Assembly (NCBI RefSeq): GCF_000702725.1
Contig: NZ_JNJI01000002.1
Location: 309,476 to 373,475 of the forward strand
Origin: Mesoplasma photuris ATCC 49581
Lineage (GTDB): Bacteria > Bacillota_I > Bacilli_A > Mycoplasmatales > Mycoplasmataceae
Length of the DNA: 64,000 nt
Direction: 5' to 3'
Positions 22,197 through 31,321 of this stretch are shown here, in pieces. Each line of letters starts with the position of its first letter. The first letter of the stretch is position 1. Position numbers and translations under genes: made by a program. Below the pieces are notes generated by a model. That model had not been told where the DNA came from and did no database searches. It saw only the letters and a list, made by a program, of their open reading frames with translations.

Positions 22197-24641
22197 ATGG
22201 CTCACAAAACCGCAAGAGTTGATAATGTTGAAAAACATGGCTTTTTTGGTAACGTTAAAAAAGTTGCTGGAAACATCATGCCAACATTATCAAAACTAAG
22301 TAAAGCTTTCTTATTACCGATCGCTTTATTACCAATTGCCGGAGTATTCTTAGGGGTAGGGGCTGCTATTGCTGCAAACACAGAAATCAGTTCTATCGGA
22401 TGATACATCGGTACTGTTATGAATAAAATGGGGGATGTTTGTTTCGGGAACTTACCTATCTTATTCACTTTATCAGTTGCTATGGCATATACAAAAGACA
22501 ACGGAATCGCAGCATTAACTGCTTTAGTTGGATTCTTAGTAATGAATGCTATGCAAGCTGCGTTATTAAAACAAAATACAGATCAAACATGATCACTTTT
22601 ATGACATGGATCATTTCCAAATGGATTAATTACTAAAAACTTGGGAATAGATTCATTAAATACAGGGGTATTTGCAGGTATTTTCGTAGGAGCAATTTCT
22701 GCTAAGATTTATAATAAATTCCACGCAACACAATTGCCTGCTGCATTTAGTTTCTTCTCAGGAACTAAATTAGTACCAATTATTACTTTCTTTGCAGTTA
22801 TTCCTTTATCATTCTTATTCATGTTCTTCTGACCATGAATTGGACAAGGTCTAGAATGATTTGGAACTACTTCAGGTAAAATTCCAGTAAAAGGAATTGA
22901 CTCATTAGTATTTGAAATGATCGAAAGATCATTAGTACCATTCGGATTACACCACGTATTCTATGCACCGCTATGATGAACTTCAGCCGGTGGAGCAATA
23001 TCTGATCAAATTAATGATGCAATCAAAACATTTACAGATGGTGGAACAGTAAATGGATTAACAAGTGATCAATTTATGGAAAAAGTTATGGCTTTTGCTG
23101 GATCATCATGAGATCTAGGACCAATTAGTGCTATTGAATACTTGACTCAAATGAAAACAGGAGCAAGTTGATATTCAGGTCTTGAACTTGATGCTTTTAA
23201 TGGATTCTTGAGTTCACAAGGTGATCAAAATATGATGAACCGTTTAATTGCGGTTATTGATAACTCAAAAGGAATTAACTTTGAAACTTTTGAAGCACTA
23301 GGATTAAACTTAGGTCGTTTCCAATCTGGTAAATTCGGATTTATGTTATTAGGATTACCAATGGCTGCTGTTGCTATGTTATTAAACGTACCAAAAGCAA
23401 ACCGTAAAAATGTAATGGGAATTTACTTATCAGCTGCGTTCACATGTTTCTTAACAGGAATTACTGAACCAATTGAATATACTTTCTTATTCTTAGCACC
23501 ATGATTATTCTATGGTGTACATATGCCATTAGCTGCTGTTTCATTTATGCTATCAGGATTTATGCAAACACACGTTTCAATGACAATCTCAGGAGGATTC
23601 ATCGATTACATCGTATTCGGAATTATTCCTTTCTTTGGACAAAATGCTATGGACCCATTATCAGTATTTGGAGTATTGGGAGTATCAGCAGGAATGGGTG
23701 GACTATACTTTGTTGCATTCTACTTTGCAGTAAAATATGGAAAAGTTATGGTTCCTGGACGTGCTGAAAGTGAAGGCGATGTTCAATTATTTACAAAAGC
23801 CGATTTCAAAGCATCACAAGGTAAAAATGTAGATGGTTCAGCTCTTTCTATGGGAGTAAACCAATATACAACTTCAAATGATGCTAAAGAAATTGCACGT
23901 TATGAAAAAGCTGCTAAAATTATTGAATTTTTAGGTGGAGAAGCAAACATTACTGACGTTGATTCATGTGCTTCACGTTTAAGATTAACAGTAATTGATA
24001 GTTCATTAGCTAATGTTGATGGAATCAAATCATTAGGTGGTTCTACAGGAGCGTTAGTTAAAGGAAATAACATTCAAGTTGTTTATGGTGGAGAACAAGA
24101 AGCTATTAAACCAAGAATGAAAAATATTTTAGAAATGCAAAGAAGTGCAGGTTTTAAAGCAGAACAAAAAACTGCTGTTGAAACAAAAGTTGAAGCAAAA
24201 CCAGTTGTGACTGAAAAACCACAAACTAAACCGGTTGTTGAAAAAACAATTGTAGCTGAAACAAAAGTTGAAGCAAAAAAACCCGCAACTGAAAAAGCAC
24301 CAGTTGCTAAAAAAACTACAGCACCAGTTGCTAAAAAATCAACTACTACCGAAACTAAAGTTGAAGCAAAAAAACCTGTAGCTAAAAAACCAGCAACTAC
24401 TAAAAAACCGGTTGCTAAAAAAGCACCAGTTAAAAAAGTTTTAACTGAAACTGATAAAAGAGCAATGGTTGACGGTTCTTTACATATGACAGAATCTCGT
24501 CAAGAATTGCAAAAAGAAGCAACAGAATTAAGAATTGCTGCTAAAAAATCAAAAATAGATTTTAAAAAAGAATCATTAAGAACTATGACTAAAAAAGAAG
24601 TTTTAGATCATATTAATGACCTTAAAAAAATTGTTAAATAA
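22197..24641 (+). CDS. ptsG: PTS sugar transporter EIICB, glucose family, with long C-terminal tail
   Basis: 814 residues, read through many TGA Trp codons. The IIC membrane domain (about 30-525) has glucose-family motifs (LSKAFLLPIALLPIAGVFLG, VPFGLHHVFYAPLWW, FLTGITEPIEYTFLFLAP). The IIB domain follows with phosphocysteine Cys591 in DVDSCASRLRLTV. There is no IIA domain, so a separate IIA is needed. After IIB come about 170 residues of Lys/Ala/Pro/Thr-rich sequence with repeated ETKVEAK and (P)VAKK units, ending in a helical LRTMTKKEVLDHINDLKKIVK. Sugar specificity (glucose or N-acetylglucosamine) is not resolved by eye. GAAGGGGG precedes the ATG. Phosphate comes via HPr (45990). Confidence 0.92.
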
Positions 24642-24654
24642 TTTGATTTAAATT

Positions 24655-24679
24655 AAAATAACCTTCGGGTTATTTTTTT
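24655..24679 (+). terminator. PTS gene terminator
   Basis: AAAATAACC-TTCG-GGTTATTTTTTT, a stable tetraloop hairpin with a T-run. Confidence 0.9.
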
Positions 24680-24691
24680 GTAAAAATAAAA

Positions 24692-24717
24692 TAAAAAAAC
24701 TTGGAATAATCCAAGTT
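24692..24717 (-). terminator. tmRNA terminator
   Basis: On the minus strand AACTTGG pairs with CCAAGTT around ATTATT and is followed by a T-run. It lies just beyond the CCA end of ssrA. Confidence 0.85.
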
Positions 24718-24730
24718 GTTGTTTTCTTAA

Positions 24731-25156
24731 TGGTGGAGATGGCGGGAATTGAACCCGCGTCCAAAATATCTCATAAAATAACGTCTACAGTTTAGTTATG
24801 TCTTCTAACTCAATATAAAAACTAAGATTAACAAAAGGTTTCTATATCGTTTATGATTTAAGTTCATAAGTATTTATCATAATCATACTTACTATTAAGC
24901 TTGGGTAATACAGATCAAGTGTAAAACCTAAAATACATTGATCCGTTGAATGCTATTAACTTTAAAAGTTAATTAAGCAAACGCGAAGTTTGCTCCAGCT
25001 GATGCATTGTTGATCATGAATGCTGGCATTTCAATTGTTTCGAAGTTTTCTTCGTTTTTAGTTTTGTTTGCATTTTATCAAACCTAGAAGTATTAAAGTC
25101 TACCAGACTACTGCGGTTATAATATGACGATATCCTGTCGAATCCACAACATCCCC
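24731..25156 (-). ncRNA. ssrA: transfer-messenger RNA (tmRNA)
   Basis: About 426 nt. The minus-strand 5' end GGGGATGTTGTGGATTCGAC and the 3' end ...GGTTCAATTCCCGCCATCTCCACCA form the tRNA-Ala-like half: GGGGATG pairs with CATCTCC, and the T-arm is intact. CCA is encoded. The tag reading frame lies at 24973-25071. tmRNA rescues stalled ribosomes together with SmpB (20818) and delivers a degradation tag. It is a single-piece tmRNA, not permuted. Confidence 0.97.
24973..25071 (-). other. tmRNA proteolysis-tag reading frame
   Basis: Resume codon GCA at 25069-25071, stop TAA at 24973-24975. It encodes 32 residues beginning ANKTKNEENF, with a middle part ETIEMPAFMINN and ending ASAGANFAFA. It is about three times longer than the E. 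coli tag. The end resembles the ...ANYAFA end recalled for M. florum, whose tag is degraded by Lon in an organism lacking ClpXP. Confidence 0.88.
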
Positions 25157-25164
25157 ATATTTTT

Positions 25165-25170
25165 ATTATA
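25165..25170 (-). promoter_or_regulatory. ssrA promoter -10
   Basis: TATAAT on the minus strand, ending 8 nt before the mature 5' end at 25156. No clear -35 element. Confidence 0.6.
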
Positions 25171-25235
25171 AACCCTAAATTTGGATTATGTTTTAATATT
25201 TTATTGATAAACTATTAAAGAGAAAAGAGGTATAT

Positions 25236-25802
25236 ATGAAAAACTTATATAATGCAGGAAGTATGTTTAATGAAGCACAAATTGCTCAAAGAAAACTAGA
25301 AGGTATTAACTTGAGAAGAGAACTACCAAACATTACAATTAATAATCCAATTGATTTTGATACAAATGTTGGAAATAATCCTTCACCTTTACAAATTTGA
25401 GATATGGATTATGAAAAGGTATCGAAATCTGAATTTGTAATTTTTGAATTAGATAGTTTTGATGATGGAACAACAATGGAATTTGCAATCTCTGTTGAAC
25501 AAGCAAAAACTTCACAACCAAATAAATTTTTAGTAGCAGTTATATCTGATTTCAGATACCACCAATTACATGATGTTAGACATATGCCTGAATTTGCAAT
25601 AAATCATTTTGTGTATGGAGCTTTATTTGATACACAATTAGTTAAAGAAAAAAGAATTTACGCTGCTAAATCACATAATGATGCTATTGAAATGATTAAA
25701 AATAGAGAATTATTTTTAGAAACTAATGATGAAAAATATATCAAAGCTAATGATACAATGAATATTACTAATATTTATGACAATGGAAAAAGATTTAAAT
25801 AG
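25236..25802 (+). CDS. nucleoside 2-deoxyribosyltransferase
   Basis: 188 residues, the usual length. This enzyme swaps bases on 2'-deoxyribonucleosides through a deoxyribosyl-enzyme intermediate, a salvage reaction. Family hallmarks: an N-terminal YNAGSMFNEAQIAQRKLE segment, then FELDSFDDGTTMEFAISV, where Glu82 is at the position of the catalytic glutamate and the preceding DDGT loop binds the sugar. One TGA Trp is read. AGAGG precedes the start. It has its own terminator. It lies 2.3 kb upstream of a nucleoside-type ABC transporter locus with purine-class riboswitches, which fits a deoxynucleoside salvage role. Confidence 0.88.
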
Positions 25803-25820
25803 GTATTTACCTATTTTTTT
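25797..25820 (+). terminator. terminator after deoxyribosyltransferase
   Basis: AAATAGGT-ATTT-ACCTATTT followed by T's; it overlaps the stop codon. Confidence 0.8.
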
Positions 25821-25858
25821 TATTTTTGATAAAATATTATTATTCATAAAGGAGTCAA

Positions 25859-27271
25859 ATGACTGAAACCAAAAATTTAGAAAATTTAATAGTTGAAGCT
25901 GCTAATAACAATGATATTAGAGCATTAAGGGAAATATCAAAACAAGTTCAATATGTTGATTTTGCAGAATCAATTGAACAGATCGAAGAAAAGTTAGTAT
26001 TAAAAATTTTTAGAATGCTTGATGAAGAAAGAGCAACAGAAATTTTTGTCTATTTAAGTGATAGACACCAAGAATTTATTATGGATTCTTTCTCAAGCAA
26101 TGAAATCAAAGAAATTGTTGAAGAACTATATTCAGATGATATTGTTGATTTGATTGACAACATGCCAGCTCAAATTGTTAAAAAAGTTTTAAAAGCAACT
26201 ACAAAAGAACAAAGACGAGAAATAAATTCTATTCTTAAATATGAAGAAGACACGGCTGGTGGAATCATGTCAGTAAATTTAATTGAATTTAAATCTACAG
26301 ACACAGTTGAAATTGCTAAAAAAGTAATCAAAAGACGTCATGAAGAATTTGATGAAGTTGATGATATGTTTATCGTGGATGCTGATGGTAAATTATTAGG
26401 ATCAATTGAAATTAAAGATTTATTATTAAATGAAGATTCAAAAACAATGGAAGAAATTATGACCACAAAATTGGTTTCAGTAACTTTTGATACTGATCAA
26501 GAAATTGTTGGTGAAACATTCAAAAGATATGATTTAAATACAATGCCTGTTGTTGATAAACAAAATAAGCTAGTTGGAATTATTACAGTAGATGATGTGA
26601 TCGATGTATTAGTTGAAGAAACAACTGAAGATATTCAAAAATTTGCTGGTATTAATGATGCTGATGCTGATTATTTCGAAACTAGTGTTTGAAAAATGTT
26701 TAAAGCTAGAAGTTTTTGATTAATGGCTATGTTAATTTTAGGAACAATTACTCAAATTTTATTAATAGTATTTTTCGATGCATATAATATGCCAACAAAC
26801 ACAAATTCAACTGATGGACCAGAATTGCTAATGTTACTATTACCAATGGTTTTAATTGTTGCTGGAGTTGCTGGTACAAGTGGTAACCAGTCAGCAATGA
26901 TGATGGTTAGATCACTAACTTTAAGACAAGTACATAAAAAAGAGGTTGGAGAAATTCTTTTAAAAGAATTCTTGGTATCAATTTTGATCACAATTCCATT
27001 AATTTTAATAAATGTACTTAGATTAGTATTTGTATATTTAGTTCAGTATGATGGAGATATCTCAGGAAGTGAACTATGAATTTCTATCGGAACAAGTTCA
27101 ATTGGATTATTCTTAAGTATATTAATTGCAAACATATTAGGTACATTACTACCATTAGGGGCAAAATTAGCTAAATTAGACCCAACGGTGGCCTCATCAC
27201 CATTAGTTACAACAGTTGTTGATATTATAGCTGTAGCGACATTTTTAGGTATTGGTTTATTATTTATTTAG
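25859..27271 (+). CDS. mgtE: magnesium transporter MgtE
   Basis: 470 residues. Domain order: an N-terminal superhelical domain (about 10-130), two CBS domains (about 130-255; SVNLIEFKSTDTVEIAKKVI and MTTKLVSVTFDTDQEIVGETF), a connecting helix, then five membrane segments (about 285-470). The latter include the conserved PMVLIVAGVAGTSGNQSAMMMVR, the Mg2+ pore signature of MgtE. CBS and N domains gate the channel by cytosolic Mg2+. TGA Trp codons at 26690-26692 and 26717-26719 are read. AAAGGAG lies 6 nt upstream. No M-box-like leader is visible in the short 5' region. Confidence 0.96.
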
Positions 27272-27280
27272 GAGCTTGGA

Positions 27281-27949
27281 ATGAGATTAAGAAATAAACA
27301 ATGAACAGATAATTTTTTAGTTGAAAATAAACGATTTTTAATTGAATGAAAAGAAGGTGACAAAATTACCTCTTTAAATTCATTTAATAATGATAATAAA
27401 ATTCATTTAGAAATTGGTTGTGGAAAAGGTAATTTTATAACTAATCACGCCCTGCTAAATGAAAATTATAATTACATCGGTATGGAAAAAGAAAAAACAG
27501 TTGTTGGAGTGGCGCTAAAAAAATCTTTAGCAATGTTTTCTGATCAAAATAAGGAAATGTCAAACCTTAAATATTTAAATAATTTTGCAGAAGATTTAAG
27601 TGATATGTTTGCTGAGTCTTCAATTGATAAAATATTCTTAAATTTTTCAGATCCATGACCAAAAGCTAAACATTTTAAAAAAAGATTAACATATATAAAA
27701 TTTTTAGATATTTATTCTAAAATTTTAAAAATTGATGGCGAAATTCATATCAAAACAGACAACGATGGACTTTATGCGTTCACACTAGAACAATTAGCCG
27801 AAACTGATAAATGAACTATTTTAGATAATACTGATGATTTGTATAAAAATGAAAAAATGCTTGAAGACAACATTCCTACCGAATATGAAATTAAGTTTCA
27901 TAATTTAGGAAAGAATATTAACAAAATAATTATTAAAAACAACAAATAA
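27281..27949 (+). CDS. trmB: tRNA (guanine-46-N7)-methyltransferase
   Basis: 222 residues, standard for TrmB, which methylates G46 in the tRNA variable loop. Motif I is HLEIGCGKGNF (SAM binding), the TrmB signature is FLNFSDPWPKAKHFKKRLT, and the C-terminal TDNDGLYAFTL and PTEYEIKFHNLGKNI match the family end. The start follows mgtE by 9 nt, with GGAG just after the mgtE stop, so it shares that transcript. TGA codons are read as Trp, including the one in DPWPK. Confidence 0.94.
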
Positions 27950-27961
27950 TGTTGTTTTTTT
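27936..27961 (+). terminator. mgtE-trmB terminator
   Basis: AAAAACAACA pairs with TGTTGTTTTTT; the trmB stop codon sits in the loop. Confidence 0.85.
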
Positions 27962-28005
27962 TGAAATTTTTTAAAGAAAAAATAAATATAAAAAAAAATT
28001 AAAAC

Positions 28006-28037
28006 TTTTCCACTTTTCCACTTTTATTTACTATACA
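28006..28037 (+). promoter_or_regulatory. promoter of nucleoside-transport operon, with tandem TTTTCCAC
   Basis: TTTTCCAC occurs twice head-to-tail (28006-28013, 28014-28021). The first contains TTCCAC as a possible -35, 18 nt before the -10 TATACA (28032-28037). The same block recurs before the second riboswitch. Confidence 0.65.
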
Positions 28038-28060
28038 ATGAAGATAACTTAATATTGAAA

Positions 28061-28122
28061 ACTTATATAGGGTAGCAAAATGGGCTACTGATTCCACCCC
28101 TGCCAAACATGGGACTATAGGT
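28061..28122 (+). promoter_or_regulatory. variant purine riboswitch aptamer (guanine or 2'-deoxyguanosine class)
   Basis: P1 is ACTTATA/TATAGGT (28061-28067 with 28116-28122), P2 is GTAGC/GCTAC with a 7-nt loop AAAATGG, and a short P3 is CCTG/TGGG with a 7-nt loop CCAAACA. L2 GG and L3 CC can form the usual loop-loop contact. C28115, just before P1', corresponds to the specificity base C74, predicting a guanine-type ligand rather than adenine. In my by-eye alignment the joining strand ATTCCACC replaces UUUCUACC, so U47 is A and U51 is C. Position 51 as C is the change I recall from the M. florum 2'-deoxyguanosine sensor. Ligand choice is inferred. Confidence 0.88.
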
Positions 28123-28131
28123 ATATCTTTT

Positions 28132-28176
28132 AAAAAAGGTGAGTTTTTTTTCATGCGAAACTCACCTTTTTTAAAA
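28132..28176 (+). terminator. riboswitch-controlled terminator (expression platform)
   Basis: Fifteen bases (28132-28146) pair with 28158-28172 and end in T's. CTTTT just after P1' can instead pair with AAAAGG of the terminator's left arm, a possible small antiterminator. The arrangement suggests transcription is switched off by ligand. Confidence 0.8.
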
Positions 28177-28225
28177 GAAAAATAGGAACTTTTTAAGTTT
28201 TCATGAAAGTGAGAAAGGTTAAAAA

Positions 28226-29782
28226 ATGAAGAAACTATTAACAATATTAACATCGTTTGCCGCAATGGCTACTGTTGGGTCTAGTGTTGTATCATGTATG
28301 GCTCCTGCTCTTGCAAGAGGACCTGAGGGTCAGAAAGTTTTGTTTATTACTGATGGTGGAAACATCGAAGATAAGTCTTTTAATGAAGGCGCTTATAATG
28401 CTATTAAAAAATATACTCGTGAAATAGATTTCCAAAATCAAGAACTTTTAGGTTTAACAACAGAGTTTAATGAAATTAAAGTGCCTGAACCATTTAAAAG
28501 TATTCAAGAATGAAAAGATGCTGTTGATGCTATGGATGTTACTGCAACAGCTCAATGAAATGAAATGTTGGATCAACGTTTAAATAATACTGCCATTGGT
28601 TCATATGATAGTTCAACTAACTATGTAGAATCAAAAGACGCTTCTTCAGCTGGATTAAAAGCTTCTTATAAAATGGGTGAATTCCTAAAACCTGATGCGA
28701 TTGTTTTAGCAGGATTTGTACATTTAAGTGAAATTGAATCATTTGCAAAATCTATTCCAGATACATCTATAATATTAGCTGATGGTACTGTTGACTATTC
28801 AAATGGTAAAAACAAAAATATAATATCAATAAAATTTAATTCAGAATTAGCTGGATTTGCTGCAGCGATTGACGCAGCAATTTGGTCAATACAAAACCTA
28901 GATAAAGTAGATATCAATGATGATGAAGTTATTAGAGTAGGAACATTTGCTGGAATTTCATCTAAATATTCAGTTGATAATTATATGTGAGGATTGATAG
29001 CTGGATTTAACTTAATGAATAAATACTTGGATGATAGTAAAGAACCTATAACTAACTACAGATTCGAAAGTGCAAATGCAGGTAAGGGTAAAAGTGCTGA
29101 TTTCGAAGATATTAATGTATTAGCGGCGAATGATCAAAAATGATTTTCAAATTCATTTGGATTAGGAGATGCAACAAAATCAGGATTGGTTGATTCACTT
29201 TTAAATACAGGAAAAGCAGATATTGTTTTCCCAGTAGCTGGACCACAAATTCTTGATGTACTTTCATCACAAATTTCACAACCTTATTTAATTGGTGTAG
29301 ATACTAACCAAGTTTATTCTTATAACTCTTATAAAGACAGATTCTTATCATCAGCTATTAAAAACTTAGAATTCGCTATTTCAGATGAATTAAAAGAAGC
29401 TAAATCACTTAAAACTATTGAAGGATATGATGGTGAAGTTAACAAAGGCACAATAGGAAATGTTTCAGTTCAAGATGCTGATGGAAATATCACAGAAGGT
29501 CTTGATTATGCCGATGGTAATATTGTCGCTTCAAAAGGAACTTGATCAATAAATGCAACGGGTGGAGATAATTTAATCCAACAATCTGCTATAGACTACG
29601 ATGGTAAAGAAGCATGATTAAAAGACCTTGTGATTAATGAATTTGCACAAGCTGGAGAAACACCAGATAAGTATATGCAAGGATCAGTAATTAAAGACTT
29701 TGCAGAGGAAGTTTTAGCAAACAATGAAGAATGAGAAGCTTTTAAAACAAAAATTGATAATTTAATAAAAGGAGATGCTTAA
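28226..29782 (+). CDS. BMP-family nucleoside-binding lipoprotein 1
   Basis: 518 residues. A signal peptide with lipobox SSVVSC makes Cys24 the lipidated residue, so the protein is anchored outside and modified by Lgt. The mature part fits the basic membrane protein / PnrA-like substrate-binding family, whose characterised members bind purine nucleosides: VLFITDGGNIEDKSFNEGAYNAI, DAIVLAGFVHLSEIE, GFAAAIDAAIW, VFPVAGPQILDV and LIGVDTNQVYSY. It reads TGA as Trp, but uses one canonical TGG at about 28883. It is the first gene of the riboswitch-controlled operon; its stop overlaps the ATPase ATG (TAATG). It is closely similar to the protein at 35121. Confidence 0.93.
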
Positions 29783-31320
29783 TGAACAATAAACATGCTA
29801 TACAAATGTTAAATATTACAAAAATTTTTAACGAAACAGTTATTGCAAATAAAAATCTTACTTTCGAGGTTGAAGCTGGAGAAATTCATGCTTTGGTTGG
29901 AGAAAACGGGGCTGGTAAATCCACTTTAATGAGTATCTTATTTGGTTTGTATCAACCAACTTCAGGAGAAATTTTAGTAAATGGTAAAAAAACTTTAATT
30001 TCAAATCCAATTAAAGCAAATAAATTAGGAATTGGAATGGTACACCAACACTTTAAATTGGTTGATGTCAATACTGTTTGAGAGAATATCGCTCTGGGTG
30101 ATGAAGATACTTTGTTATTTGGATTTTTAGACAAAAATAAAATCAAAACTAAAATAACAGAAATTATGAATGAATATAAATTGTATGTTGATTTAGATGC
30201 AAAAATTCAAAACATTTCTATCGGTATGCAACAAAGAGTTGAAATTTTAAAAATTTTGTACAGAAATGCAAATATTTTAGTTTTTGATGAACCAACTGCG
30301 GTTTTGACACCTCAACAAATCGATGGATTACTTGAAGTTATTGTTAACCTTAAAAAAGCTGGAAAAACAATTATTTTCATTTCTCATAAAATGGATGAAA
30401 TTAAAAAAATTGCAGATCGTGCAACCGTGATTAGACATGGTGAAAAAATAGTTACTTTAGATATGAAAGAAACTACACCTCAACAAGTTGCTGAAGCGAT
30501 GGTTGGTAGAAAATTGGTTGAAGTTAAAAATAAATATACAAAACCAAAATCAAACGAGCCAATTTTGAAAATAATAAACTTGAGTGTTAAAAAAGAAACT
30601 AATAATAAAATTAATGCTTTAGAAAATTTTAATTTAGAAGTTAAACCTGGTGAAATTGTAGCTATTGCGGGAGTAGAAGGTAATGGTCAAAAAGAATTGA
30701 TTGAAGCTATTACTGGTTTAAGAAAACCATCAACTGGTGGAATTGTTTTCAATAAACTAAACATTAATAATTTTTCAATCAAGAAAAGATATGCAGAAGG
30801 AATGAGTCACATTCCTGAAGATAGACATAAATATGGAATGATTCTTGATTTTTCAGTTAGTGAAAATATTGTTTTACAACAAATTGATCAAAAACCATTT
30901 TCAAAAAATGGATTTATTAGTTCGTCAGAAATTCAAAAATATTCTCAAAAAATTATTAATGAATTTGATGTAAGAGGAACAAGAAATGGTGCAGCTACTG
31001 CACGTGGTTTATCTGGTGGTAACCAACAAAAAGCTGTAGTCGGTAGAGAGTTAAGAAAAGAACACAATTTATTAGTTGTTGTTCAACCGACTAGAGGATT
31101 AGATATTGGTGCTATTGAATACATTCACCAACAAATTTTAGATGAAAAAATAAAAGATGTCGGGGTACTTTTGGTATCTTATGAATTGAACGAAGTTATG
31201 GCATTAGCTGACAGAATAGTTGTTATCAATGACGGAAAAGTAATTGGTGAATTACCTGGAAAAAATGCTAAAAAAGAACAGATTGGTCTGATGATGGCTG
31301 GTCAAAAGGTGGAGGTATAA
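29782..31320 (+). CDS. nucleoside/sugar-type ABC transporter ATPase (two ABC domains)
   Basis: 512 residues with fused ABC domains, as in RbsA and the YufO/NupO nucleoside transporters. The first domain has an intact Walker A (GENGAGKSTLM, about residue 40) but a weak signature (ISIGMQQRVEI). The second has a degenerate P-loop (GVEGNGQKELI) but a canonical LSGGNQQKAVVGREL, the usual asymmetric pattern of this family. One TGA Trp occurs at 30079-30081. It is translationally coupled to the lipoprotein before it and followed within 1 nt by the permease. Nucleoside substrate is inferred from the BMP partner and the purine-class riboswitch. Confidence 0.94.
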
Positions 31321-31321
31321 A

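Noticed and set aside
24180..24440. Repeat region in the PTS gene as a CRISPR-like or tandem DNA repeat
   Set aside because: Repeats are short, degenerate and in frame, encoding Lys/Ala/Pro units; no regular spacers.
28006..28021. TTTTCCAC repeats as part of a replication origin
   Set aside because: Only two per site, no dnaA gene, no AT-rich unwinding cluster with more boxes; kept only as a regulatory observation.
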